DNA of 64,000 bases from Selaginella moellendorffii (taxonomy: Eukaryota > Streptophyta > Lycopodiopsida > Selaginellales > Selaginellaceae), in assembly GCF_000143415.4 (NCBI RefSeq), contig NW_003314274.1, forward strand, positions 1,830,213 to 1,894,212, in the 5' to 3' direction. The translations under genes and the position numbers were made by a program. The notes beneath the pieces are model-generated. The model was not told where the DNA came from. It did no database searches and saw only the letters and a list, made by a program, of their open reading frames with translations. Position 1 is the first letter of the stretch. Each line of letters begins with the position of its first letter. Below are positions 10,509 to 20,130 of the stretch, piece after piece.

Positions 10509-11288
10509 ATGGGAGGATCGTCGAGGAAGGTCTTGCGCCTGCTAGCGCGGATCAAACAGGATGGATTCCTCACACCAGATGAGCTCCAGGCCGCGGCCGC
10601 TGCCAAGGCGAAGATCTCGCGTTCACAGGCGTTGCGAAATTACGAGGAGCTCCGCGAGCAAGGGGAATCGCCCAGTGCCTGGGATGTCTCCGCGGCGCTG
10701 ATGGCGTGCGGGAGCTATAGGGATCTGGAAACCGGCCAGAGGATCCACGCAGAGATTGGAGTGGCGAACGATTCCAAGAACACCATCGCGGCATCGCTAG
10801 TGGCGATGTACGCGAAATGCGGCAAGATGGGCGAGGCGCAGCGGCTGTTCGATTTGATGGGCGCGAGGAAGAAGCCGCTTCTGGCGTGGAACGCCATCGT
10901 CCTGGGCTATGTTCGCGCCGGGAGGAGCGATCGAGCTCTGGAGATCTTCCATTCGATGCAAATGGAGGGCGTGAGGCCGGACGAGAGGAGCTTCTTGGCC
11001 GCTATCGGGGCTTGCGCGTCGCTGGCGGTGGATCCAGGCGCGGATCAAGAAGAAAAGAAAAACATTTCGGATCGGGTGAGAAGAATCCACGGTCTCCTGG
11101 AGAAGAAACTCGTGGACACGCGAGCTTGCTCGATCGTGACGGCAGCACTGGTGGATGCGTACACGAAGTGTGGGAGCATCGAGGAGGCGAGAGTAGTGTT
11201 CGAGACAATGCCCAAGAGAGATGATCTAGGGTTTTATGTGAGCGCTATAAACCCTAAAATTAACCTTTTACAAAGTTATAGAACCTAA
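10509..11288 (+). CDS. short PPR protein, probably truncated
   Basis: PPR proteins bind organellar RNA in a sequence-specific way. This single-exon ORF of 259 residues has a unique N-terminus and then repeats with the usual PPR landmarks: AALMACGSYRDLETGQRIHAEI, SLVAMYAKCGKMGEAQRLFDLM, AWNAIVLGYVRAGRSDRALEIF and ALVDAYTKCGSIEEARVVFETMP. It stops abruptly after MPKRDD. The last 20 or so residues are encoded by telomere-like sequence and show no PPR pattern. Only 14 bp separate its stop from the ATG of the next PPR gene. It may be a truncated gene whose 3-prime end was replaced, or the 5-prime part of a longer unit. No E or DYW editing domain is present. Confidence 0.75.
   Translation: MGGSSRKVLRLLARIKQDGFLTPDELQAAAAAKAKISRSQALRNYEELREQGESPSAWDVSAALMACGSYRDLETGQRIHAEIGVANDSKNTIAASLVAMYAKCGKMGEAQRLFDLMGARKKPLLAWNAIVLGYVRAGRSDRALEIFHSMQMEGVRPDERSFLAAIGACASLAVDPGADQEEKKNISDRVRRIHGLLEKKLVDTRACSIVTAALVDAYTKCGSIEEARVVFETMPKRDDLGFYVSAINPKINLLQSYRT
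11225..11266. promoter_or_regulatory. telomere-like boxes at PPR/PPR junction
   Basis: CTAGGGTTTTA (near 11227) and, 14 bp later, ATAAACCCTAAAA (11248-11260) form two facing copies of the plant telomere heptamer theme. They sit in the last codons of the first PPR ORF and just upstream of the second PPR ATG, so they may act as the promoter telo-box of the second gene. Confidence 0.5.
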
Positions 11289-11302
11289 CACTCAAAAAGG
11301 TG

Positions 11303-13258
11303 ATGGAGGAAATGCTAACCATTGAGCTTATCAACCAATGTAGCCATCTTGCTCAAGCAAGGAGACTCCACCAAACAATCTTGCAAAACGAGCACAGTGA
11401 CAACGTATTCGTCTTGAATCTTCTCATCCAAATGTACGGCAAATGCGGCAGCCTAGAAGATGCTCATCTCGTCTTTGACGGCATCGGGCAGAGAAAACAG
11501 AATCTCTTTTCGTGGAACATTCTCGTCCAGGCATATGCCCACAACGGGGATCCAAAAGCCGCTCAAGGAATATTCGACAGCATGCCCATGAGGGACTTGG
11601 TATCTTGGACAGCACTGCTAGGAGCATATTCTCAGGCAGGGAATGTAAGAGATGCCCACTGTCTACTCGACCAGATGCCCGAATGGGACACAGTCTCTTG
11701 GAACGCGATGCTCACGGCATATTCCCACATTGGGCATCTGGACAAGGCTGGGGGCTTGTTCCAGGCCATGCCCGAGAAGAATCTAATCTCCTGGAATGTG
11801 CTGCTCTTGGCATATGCCCAATCAAGGAATATTTCCGAGTTGCACGCTATGTTTTCAAAGATGCCACAGAGGAATGTGGTATCATGGAATATATTCCTAG
11901 AGGCGCATGCAGAGGACGTGGGATCAGGTAAACGAATCTTCGATGGAATGCCGCAATGGGATCTGGTGACATGGACAACTATGGTCCGGGCATATTCCAG
12001 TGCTGGGCATATGCGGGAATCCCAAATCGTGTTTGATAGCATGCCTGTACAGGACATAATCATATGGAACGCTCTTGTGGCTGGATATGCCCAAAACGGG
12101 CATATTCTTCAAGCAAAGGAGTGTTTTGATAAAATGCCCAAATGGAATACTATGTCATGGAACATTATCATAGCAATGTATGCCCAAAACAGTCTCACCG
12201 ACAAAGCGAAGCAAATGTTTCGAAACTTGGTTTACCGAAGCGTCATGACCTGGAACATCATGATCGTGGCTTACACGCAGCAAGGATTGATCGATCAAGC
12301 AAAGCTCATCTTCGATGAAATGCCAATCCACGATGTAGTTTCCTGCAATACTTTGATAGCAGCCTTCGTCCATGACGAAGCTCGAGCGTTGCAAGTCTTT
12401 GAAACGATGGAGCAAAAGGATATAGTAACTTGGACGTCGATTCTCCAAGTTTTTCTCAGCGAGGATGGCAGCGGCCTGGAGCGAGCAAAGCTCGTCTTTG
12501 ACACCATGATGCCCGAGTGGAACGCCATCGCCTGGACCTTGATGGTCTCTGCGTGTGGAAGCCGAGGACGTCTCGAGGAAGCCCGATGGATCGTAGAGAC
12601 CGCCCCCGAGAGAGATATCCGGCTCTGGAACTCAATGCTTTCCGCCTATTCCCAGTGCCACCACCTCCAAGAAACTCTCGAAACTTTCTCGAGAATGCCG
12701 CAGCGAGACGTTGTGTCCTGGAACTCGGTGATGGCGGCGTATGCCCAAGACGGTCATATCAGCGCTGCGAGGAAGATACTGGAGAGGATGCCCGAAAGGA
12801 ACGTCGTTTCCTGGGATACCATGGTAGCAGCCTATGCCCAGAGAGGTGACACCGATCGATCGCTGCAAGCTTTCCTCTCCCTGCTGCTCGAGGGACTCCA
12901 GCCCGACGAGATGACTTTCCGGAGCGTTCTCACGGCGTGTAGCTACGTTGGAGGCCTGGAGGAGAGCTTAAGCCGCTTCCACTCGATGAGTAGCGACTTT
13001 GGTCTGGCACCTCGGCGCGAGCACTGCTCCTGCATTGTCGATCTTCTCGGGCGAGTGGGGCAGCTCCAGGACGCCGAGGAGTTCGTCACCAGTCCAGATT
13101 CTTCGTCGGCTAGCTCGGCTTCCTGGGGAGCGCTGCTGGGAGCCTGTAAGATTCATTCGGACCCCGAGAGAGGAGGACGAGCAATAACGCATTTCACCAA
13201 GCTGGATCCCGAAAACTCTGCTCCATACTTGCTACTGGCAAGCACACTAGAATCGTAG
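11303..13258 (+). CDS. PPR protein built mainly of S-type repeats
   Basis: This single exon of 651 residues begins at the ATG at 11303. It contains about sixteen tandem repeats, most exactly 31 residues long, with the consensus SWNxMxxAYAxxGxxxxAxxxFxxMPxR. That is the S (short) motif rather than the classical 35-residue P motif. Near the C-terminus are one L-like unit (LLLEGLQPDEMTFRSVLTAC), then CIVDLLGRVGQLQDAEEF and SWGALLGACKIHSD, the start of an E-type region. The protein ends early, at YLLLASTLES, before a full E2 or DYW domain. Known PPRs of this kind act on mitochondrial or plastid transcripts; the target here cannot be read. It converges on the AAA ATPase gene. Confidence 0.9.
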   Translation: MEEMLTIELINQCSHLAQARRLHQTILQNEHSDNVFVLNLLIQMYGKCGSLEDAHLVFDGIGQRKQNLFSWNILVQAYAHNGDPKAAQGIFDSMPMRDLVSWTALLGAYSQAGNVRDAHCLLDQMPEWDTVSWNAMLTAYSHIGHLDKAGGLFQAMPEKNLISWNVLLLAYAQSRNISELHAMFSKMPQRNVVSWNIFLEAHAEDVGSGKRIFDGMPQWDLVTWTTMVRAYSSAGHMRESQIVFDSMPVQDIIIWNALVAGYAQNGHILQAKECFDKMPKWNTMSWNIIIAMYAQNSLTDKAKQMFRNLVYRSVMTWNIMIVAYTQQGLIDQAKLIFDEMPIHDVVSCNTLIAAFVHDEARALQVFETMEQKDIVTWTSILQVFLSEDGSGLERAKLVFDTMMPEWNAIAWTLMVSACGSRGRLEEARWIVETAPERDIRLWNSMLSAYSQCHHLQETLETFSRMPQRDVVSWNSVMAAYAQDGHISAARKILERMPERNVVSWDTMVAAYAQRGDTDRSLQAFLSLLLEGLQPDEMTFRSVLTACSYVGGLEESLSRFHSMSSDFGLAPRREHCSCIVDLLGRVGQLQDAEEFVTSPDSSSASSASWGALLGACKIHSDPERGGRAITHFTKLDPENSAPYLLLASTLES

Positions 13259-13362
13259 GACGCTATGCGTCGGTGACTTAAAAGACCTTTTCCACACGAA
13301 AAAGAAAAACCATTAGCACTGTGGAGTGGACGATCGCGCAAAGAAGTCTCACCTTGGGCGAA

Positions 13363-15558
13363 CTATGTAGGAGGCCAACGCAGGAACTTTAGTCCTCTCA
13401 AGCTCGAGGGCATGTAGTCCTGCTCCACAGGACCACTGTGGGACGGAGGATAAATGTAGCCCTTCGCGTATCCAAGATCTTTCATGAGTTTGGTCGGAGC
13501 ATTCCTGAGATGGAGTGGAACCGGCTCGTTCTGGCCCTTCTCACGCACGTACTGCTGTGCTGCTTGGATCGCTTGGTAGACCGCCACGGACTTTGGAGCC
13601 AAGGCCAGATAAACCACGCACTGCGCGAGATGGACGTTGCACTCGGGCATTCCCAGGAAGTGGCAAGCTTGATAGCACGCAATGGCCTGTGGTAGAGCCT
13701 GTGGATCGGCCAAGCCAACGTCCTCGCTCGCGAATCTGACCAGCCTTCGTGCGACGTAGAGCGGGCCTTCACCACCTTCCAGCATCCGTGCAAGCCAGTA
13801 AATAGAAGCATCAGCGTCGCCTCCTCTCATCGACTTGTGGAGAGCACTGATGATGTTGTAGTGCTCCTCGCCGGTCTTGTCATAGAAGACGTGGGAGCGT
13901 TGCAGTGCGTCCTTAACATCTGCTAGCGTGACCACCATGACTGACTTGTCGATCTCTGTTTCTAGCGTCGCAACTCGTCTATCCAACACTTCTCTGTCCA
14001 TGCTTGTTCCATCGGCCTCTTTGTCAGCTTCTATCACTGTTGTTGCTGACGCTGCGAATGCCACTCCGGCAGCGGCAGTCACGTTCTTCCCACCAACAAA
14101 TTTCTTGAAAGGCTTTGTGTACTCTTGCTGCGAGTGCTGGACGTTCTCCTTTAGAACTTCCAAGATGTTGAAAGAATCTCGCTTCATGATCTTTTCCACT
14201 CCACTGGGCTCTTTCCTCAAAGTTCCAGTCCTGTTATCCCACTCGCCAGGAACAGCATTGCCAGTAGCAGCATCACGTCTAGAAGGCGACGGTGTGTTGT
14301 CCATCTTCGCAGCTGGAAGAGCACTCTCCAAGGCGGCTTCGCCACTCTGGAACCTGGAGCTCGCTGCTAGAACGGCTATCTCCAGAGTGTTGAGTGCTGC
14401 CCGAGCGTCTCCATCGGCTGCCGCCGCTAGAAAAACCACGGCATCGTCTTCCACGCGCAGCATCTCTGGCGAGCTGATGCCAGCGGAGACTATAACACCT
14501 TTCTCCTTGTCCAAGACAGCGCGCTTGATAAGTTTCTCCAGATGCTCGGGAAGGAGCTTGTTCATTGTGAGAACTTTGCACCTCGAAAGCAGTGCCGCAT
14601 TGATCTCGAAGGACGGGTTCTCAGTCGTGGCTCCCACGAAGACAACATGCCCAGCTTCCACGTATGGAAGAAACGCATCTTGCTGAGCCTTGTTGAACCT
14701 GTGAACCTCGTCCAGGAAGAGCAAAGTTCGCTGCCCATACTTCTTGGCCTTCTTGGCCTCCTCTAAAACCTCCCGGACCTCTTTCACCCCGCTCGTCACC
14801 GCCGAGAGCGCCACAAACCGGTAAGAAACCGTCGAAGCAATCGCCCGAGCAAGCGTCGTCTTCCCTGTTCCTGGAGGACCCCAGAAAATCACCGAAGCCA
14901 GTGAATCGCCCTCCAAGAGGCTCTTCAAGATGCCTCGAGGCCCAAGAAGATGATCCTGCCCGAGTATGGCGTTCACACTCGTCGGCCTCATCCTCTCCGC
15001 AAGAGGAACCGCGGCCTTGGAGTTTTTCTTCGCCACCTTTGTCGAAAGAAACGGGAAAGATTTCTGCTGAGGCGATGGCTGCTGTTCTTCGTCTTGCTTT
15101 AGCTTCTTCGCCGGAGGCTCCACCAGAGCTGGCTGCTTCTGGATCTTCGCTACGCCACCTCCAACATCCGCATCCACGCTCTCGAAAACTCTATCGGTGA
15201 TCGTAAGAACTGTCCGCGTGGTAGTAGTAGCATCGTCGTCCTTGCTCTTGAAAAAACTGTTCTTGCGAGTCCCAATCTTCTTCTGCGATGGAGCCTCCTT
15301 CCCCCCGTTCTCTCCATCCGTGATGGCGACGAGAGCTTTCGAAGTGCTGGCCGCGAAGAACTGATCCACTCGTCCCTGGTGCTGCTGCCGCGAGGGAGTA
15401 GTAGTAGCAACACCGGCATTCCCAGCGCCGACGATCCCATCCGACTTCCTCTGGTTGAGAATCCACTCCGTGGCCTTGAACGTCGACTTCCCCCCGGTGG
15501 CCGCCAGCGCCTGCGCCGCGAGCTCACGGCTAAACCCCATGTCAGTCAGGTAATCCAT
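13363..15558 (-). CDS. WRNIP1/MgsA (RarA)-like AAA+ ATPase
   Basis: This is a replication-fork maintenance ATPase of the clamp-loader-like RarA/WRNIP1 family, expected in the nucleus. One uninterrupted exon encodes 731 residues. Residues 1-38 (MDYLTDMGFSRELAAQALAA) look like a UBA-type ubiquitin-binding domain. A charged linker follows. The AAA core starts at PLAERMRPTS and ILGQDHLLG, with Walker A GPPGTGKTT (about residue 230), Walker B LLFLDEVHRFNKAQQD and sensor GATTENPSFEINAALLSRC. The C-terminal tetramerisation part has ISALHKSMRGGDADASIYWLARML and RFASEDVGLADPQAL. Between NTLEIAVLAAS and VVTLADVKDALQRS lies an insertion of roughly 140 residues that bacterial MgsA lacks. Confidence 0.93.
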   Translation of the reverse strand: MDYLTDMGFSRELAAQALAATGGKSTFKATEWILNQRKSDGIVGAGNAGVATTTPSRQQHQGRVDQFFAASTSKALVAITDGENGGKEAPSQKKIGTRKNSFFKSKDDDATTTTRTVLTITDRVFESVDADVGGGVAKIQKQPALVEPPAKKLKQDEEQQPSPQQKSFPFLSTKVAKKNSKAAVPLAERMRPTSVNAILGQDHLLGPRGILKSLLEGDSLASVIFWGPPGTGKTTLARAIASTVSYRFVALSAVTSGVKEVREVLEEAKKAKKYGQRTLLFLDEVHRFNKAQQDAFLPYVEAGHVVFVGATTENPSFEINAALLSRCKVLTMNKLLPEHLEKLIKRAVLDKEKGVIVSAGISSPEMLRVEDDAVVFLAAAADGDARAALNTLEIAVLAASSRFQSGEAALESALPAAKMDNTPSPSRRDAATGNAVPGEWDNRTGTLRKEPSGVEKIMKRDSFNILEVLKENVQHSQQEYTKPFKKFVGGKNVTAAAGVAFAASATTVIEADKEADGTSMDREVLDRRVATLETEIDKSVMVVTLADVKDALQRSHVFYDKTGEEHYNIISALHKSMRGGDADASIYWLARMLEGGEGPLYVARRLVRFASEDVGLADPQALPQAIACYQACHFLGMPECNVHLAQCVVYLALAPKSVAVYQAIQAAQQYVREKGQNEPVPLHLRNAPTKLMKDLGYAKGYIYPPSHSGPVEQDYMPSSLRGLKFLRWPPT

Positions 15559-16021
15559 GGCGCCAGCGCCCGATCACGTCCGCGCCCTAGCCTAGATTCT
15601 CGATCGCTCAGCTCAATCCATACCGCATTTCCGCCCGCGCGCCGCGCGATCTCAATCCCTCCCACGCTTGGCTTGCCCGGACCTAATAAGCGATTGTCCC
15701 GTCCGTACAGACACGTCAGCGATAATAATTTCTTGCCAGTAGTGGCTGGGCGATTTCTTCCTTTCGCTGTCGCCCTGTCCAAAATGTATAGTGGATTGGA
15801 TTTATAGACAAAGATCGACGACTCGATCCTCTCGCGAAAGTTATTGACACATTCTTTGTAATGCCACAGCTAAAGTTTCTACGGGTAGAACTATAAAACG
15901 TTTGTTCTTTCCTCCAGCGCGAGCGAGCGAGCGAGCGAGAGAGAGCGATCTTCTTCCACCGACACGTTGAATGGAGAAAAAAACACTCTCTCTCTCTCTC
16001 TCTCTCCCCTTCTTTTTCTCT
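15559..16021. other. intergenic region with GAGC and CT microsatellites
   Basis: This gap lies between two minus-strand genes: it is upstream of the AAA ATPase and downstream of the TMEM87-like gene. A GAGC/GAGA run lies at about 15918-15950 and a CT run at about 15988-16008. Such GA/CT tracts are common in plant 5-prime regions. No gene was seen. Confidence 0.6.
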
Positions 16022-17879
16022 TTACTCCTGTTTGTCCTCCTCTGTATCGTCCAGGCCAAACTTCTTCTCCTTGTCTGGCTTGAGAACAGCCTTTTCGATG
16101 TCAAACGAGTTTTTTAGTGTCCCCGTAGTCAGGCCGACAGCTTCGTCCTCGTCAAACTTCTCGGTGGATTCGTCCGAGTATGCGTAGCTGCGAAAGCACG
16201 GAAGTGTCAATTCGATTTCAATCCGGGAGTTTGTTTTTTGTCTTGATGATTTCATACCGCATTGAGTTTTGTGATGGAGCCCAGAGGACGCAAAGTACGC
16301 AGAGCAGGAGGAACGAGACGACGTTCCAGAACGCCGAGATGACCCACGCGTTTTGCCAGTTCTCGCCGAATGGATCGGAAGCCTTGAAGTACAACTGCAA
16401 TGTAAGGATGATTGTGAGCATGTTTCCAAACAAAACAAGGATGTAAAACAAAAGAAAGAGAAAAAACTAGCCTCGTAGCCAATCCATGCGACGGAGGCTA
16501 TGACCGCCAATGTTAATGAGTTCGTGAAGCGTCTGTAGAGCTCCAGCTTGACAACGAGCTTCCTCGCCTAGATTGACAGCAGAGATCGTCAAAGGATGAA
16601 AGAACAGCAGCTTTGTTCTTACCTGAAGCTTCTCCAAAGTTTTTGAGAGCGAGTTGAAGATCCATAGGATGAAGAACGCGTCCAGTATTGCCACAGGCAG
16701 AACCAGCAGCAGCCTTGTCTTATTTGACATCTCGTCAATCCTCCCAACGTGTTCGACCACGTCCATAGTCTCCAAGGCTGCGAAGTAAGTCGTGCCGAGG
16801 AGCAGAACCTTGGAAGTAAGACCACCTAGCGTTGGACGCACCACACCGTATCCCATCGAAACAACCAGCACCAAAAGCCGAGCGATGGTCTTCTTGAGTG
16901 CACCGATTGTCACAGCCCATATAGTTATACCCATGGGCCTGCCGCCTCGGATGTTAAAGTTGGCGTAGTCGAAGTACCAGAAGGACATCTCGGTCATCCC
17001 AAGCCCAATGACAAGCGTGATCCAGTTTTGAAGCTGCAAGATATCCTTCCAGAACCTCGAGTATTGAAGAAACCATACCAGCCCGAGTGCCAAGTAAGCC
17101 AGTGACATGAACCCGTAGAACGTCATGAGAGCCACCATTCTTCCCGGCAGGTATCCGTGCGGGTTCTTCCACACGGTCTTGCCATCGATCATCAAGCCGT
17201 CGAGCTGAGGATCGCAGTAGACGAAGTAGAGAATGTACATGCCTGACTTTGTGATCTTGACTTCCTCCACTCCCATGGTGGTGGTGAGATCGTTGCCGCG
17301 GAAGAACACATTGATGGCTTTCGGAGATCCCGCGTTCTCGGGGTTGTGACGGAGTATCACCTCTCCCTGGTTGCAGCCAACGTCCCTGGCGAGATCTGGA
17401 GTGCAGCAAAGCGCGAGGTGACCACCGTACAGAGAACCCCCGAGCAAATCTCTGTCCGCAACGTCGAAAACCACAGCTTGGACCAGCCCAGATTTGTGCT
17501 CTGACGCTGCATGCTTGGCAGCGGCTTCTTCCGTGCGAGTGAAAGTCACCGAGTGATCAAACCTGGCACAAACAAAGGAAAAAAAAAGGAACGAAAGCAC
17601 GATGTGAGTATGGACTAGAAAAAAAAACTCCAGGCTTCTTGGAGCTCAATAGTACCTGATGTAAGAACGACCGTTGCCAATCCCAGATCTATTAGCATTC
17701 GACGTGCTCGCATAGATTCCTTCGCTGCCGCCAAAGAAAATGTAGGCATTCCCTTGCCCGACAAAGTGTTCGTGCACGTATTCGTGGACGGACGCATCTG
17801 TGGACCAAATGCAAATGGCCACCACAGCCAGCGCCAGAATCCCGCCCATTCCTCGCAGCCCTAGCTGGAAATCCCCCAT
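16022..17879 (-). CDS. seven-helix Golgi membrane protein, TMEM87 / lung-7TM family
   Basis: The family has a lumenal N-terminal domain and seven membrane helices and functions in Golgi/endosome traffic. The start at 17879 gives a signal peptide (MGGILALAVVAICIWSTDAS region). The lumenal domain contains YIFFGGSEGIYAS, FDHSVTFTR and LALCCTPDLARDVGCNQGEV. Helices begin at LVALMTFYGFMSLAYLALGLVW and pass through NWITLVIGLGMTEM, RPMGITIWAVTIGALKKTIARLL, SMGYGVVRPTLG and LLVLPVAILDAFFILWIFNSL. The last exons add WQNAWVISAFWNVVSFLLLCVLCVLW and an acidic cytosolic tail ending EEDKQE. Five exons are separated by introns of about 60-95 bp. No experimental role can be read here. Confidence 0.88.
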
Positions 17880-18506
17880 CCCTGGGCCGAGAACCGAAGA
17901 TTACCTAGAATTCCAATGCAGATCCCGCTGGATCACGCCCGCATTGCGCGAGAATCCCCGGAATTTCGCGCAGATCTTGCCGATTCACGCCTGCATTGTC
18001 CCCAGGGCGCGACGATCCAGCGATAGACCTTGCCTGGAGCCTGCCGCTCGAGAATTCCTCACGGGAATTCTACCTGGACGACGCCGTGATCATACCGATG
18101 CGCTTGGCATGAACAAGAAAGAAAGAGGGCTGGAAGGAAACACCGACTGTTGTCCACCTAAAGCGTACGAAAGCGAGTGAGATTCGTGGCCAGTGGCCCA
18201 ACATCGTTAGGTGACTGTACGAAAGGGGGTGTATGGTATATATCTGGGGCCCGATATCGAACCACCACCGGCTGGTGTGACATCACCGAGAACACATCTG
18301 GACTGTTGGATTTCAACGGCTTAGATCTCTTCCGGCCGAAGTTCCGTTAAAATCCTGTGTTTTACCGGTCCCGTTAAAAAACTCTGTTATGTGTGCGCGG
18401 GATTCTTAGGGTTTGGGCGCGGCTTAGCTGGAGCGATCGACTGATCGCTGAGGTTTCGATCGATCAAGAGCCGCATTCTAGGTATCTTGCAAGATTTCTC
18501 ACGGCG
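17880..18506. promoter_or_regulatory. divergent promoter region
   Basis: This region separates the TMEM87-like gene (-) from the coiled-coil protein gene (+). It holds a telo-box-like TTCTTAGGGTTTGGG at about 18403-18417, about 90 bp before the plus-strand ATG. Plus-strand ORFs here have no recognisable domain and look fortuitous. Confidence 0.5.
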
Positions 18507-20067
18507 ATGGATGGAATCGAAGCTGTGTATGGATCTTCCCGCGGAGCTCTTCGAAATCTCACCAATCGGACGAGGCGGCCCGGCCCCCCGGGGGGCCCGA
18601 CGTTCGATCCGTTTTTCTGGGAGGATAATCAGCATCGCGGAGGCGGGGCATGGGTTTCCAGGACGCCGGTGCGTTGGGATCGCGAGGGCGGCGGGATTCA
18701 AGAGATTTTTCCCGCCGGTCCGGTGGGATCTCCGCGAGAGGCCAGTCCTTCTGGCGTCCAGAACCTCATGCTCAATGCCAAGGACAAGGAGGCTTTGCTG
18801 GAAGAGTCGATCAGGCTGAAGCAAGCGATCCACTGCCAGGATTTCTTTCTTCGCCGGGACAAGGTCCACGTTTCAACTGTGGAGATTGAGAATCGGTAGC
18901 TACTTGGAGTTTGGATTTCTTATCTGGCTTTTCTGACGAATCGAGCTTCTATGACAGGAAGCTCGGGTTTGATATCAAAGATATGGAAACGCTAGGAAAC
19001 ATCAAGTCTCCACCCCGTGGAAGAAGCATACGTACCAGACTTAAAGGTAGAAGGAAAATCTAGCGTAGCTCGAGGTTTTTTTCTTTTCATAGAACTTGCA
19101 ATGCTCCTTGTTCTCTTTTTTTTTCTCTCTTACGCAGGACTAAAGATAAGATACGAAGACATGCGAGCTGTGTGCGACGCGCAATTTGACGAGCTATCCA
19201 CGATGCGAAGGGATTCACGGCCAACGGCGATTCAAGTAAGAACGAACTACTACTACTTCAGAACGTTTCAAACTAACCAGAGACATTAGGCTTGTCATAA
19301 AATCTCAGGAAATGGAGATGGACCGAGACGCGCTGCACTCTGAGATTTCCAGGTTGCACAGAGACGTTACCGGGTTGAAAGCAGTCCAAAACGCTCTCAA
19401 ATGCGAGCAGAAAGGCTTGTTTTGCATCAAGGAGAAGGCAGACGAGCTGGAAGAAGTCAACCATACTTTGGAAAAATGCATGGACGTGAGTAAACCAGAT
19501 TCGATCGACTAGGAACACTTCTGATATTCGTTCTATCAGGCCGTAAACAAGGAGCTTGCAAGAACAAGCCACGACATGGTTGTGTTCAACCAGAAAATGA
19601 TCGAATCGGGCCTGGAGGCGAGAAGAAATGCAAAGAGATTCAAAGACTTGGAGGAACACACGGCAGCACTGAAGATCCTTATCGAGAGGGAGAAATCCGA
19701 GAGGATAGATCTGGACAAACAGCTGGTGGGATTGGAGCAGCAGGTCAAAAAGGCCGAGCAGGAGCTAGTTTGCAAAGCAACAACAAAGCCCAAGGACGAA
19801 CCTCTCGCGAGCGCAGCGTCAAAGCAAGGAACCACCGCCGCCACTACTGCTACTGCCGCCAAAGGACTGAAGAAGGCTGCGAGCAAACCACCAACACCAA
19901 CGCCGGGAAAGTTCGATCCGCCGCTCAAATCGAGCAAACCATCGACAGCTCCAGCTCCATCGAGATCCAGAGCCGCGACGACCAAAGCGAGCTCGATCAA
20001 GCCCGCTGCGTCAACCAAAGTTGCTGCTACTAGTACCACTGGAGTTTCCAAAAAGCAACGAACTTGA
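18507..20067 (+). CDS. unknown coiled-coil protein with basic Ala/Thr/Pro-rich tail
   Basis: I do not recognise the family. The ATG at 18507 begins MDGIEAVYGSS. Exon 1 ends at 18895 and joins in frame to KLGFDIKDMETLGN, then to GLKIRYEDMRAVCDAQFDEL, EMEMDRDALHSEISRLHRDV and AVNKELARTSHDM. From about residue 85 the protein is charged with heptad-like spacing, as in a long coiled coil, ending in EREKSERIDLDKQLVGLEQQ. The C-terminal 90 residues are rich in K, A, T, P and S (KSSKPSTAPAPSRSRAATTK), a composition seen in microtubule- or nucleic-acid-binding tails. Four short introns occur. The 3-prime end converges with the TAF15-like gene, only 63 bp away. Confidence 0.75.
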
Positions 20068-20130
20068 CTATGTGTTAGAATGTGAGGTAAATAAGTAAAA
20101 GAAAAGGAACAAATTCTCATCTAAAGTGAT

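Noticed and set aside
13928-14686. 252-codon plus-strand ORF
   Set aside because: It is a shadow of the AAA ATPase coding strand, rich in Ser/Thr/Ala with no motif.
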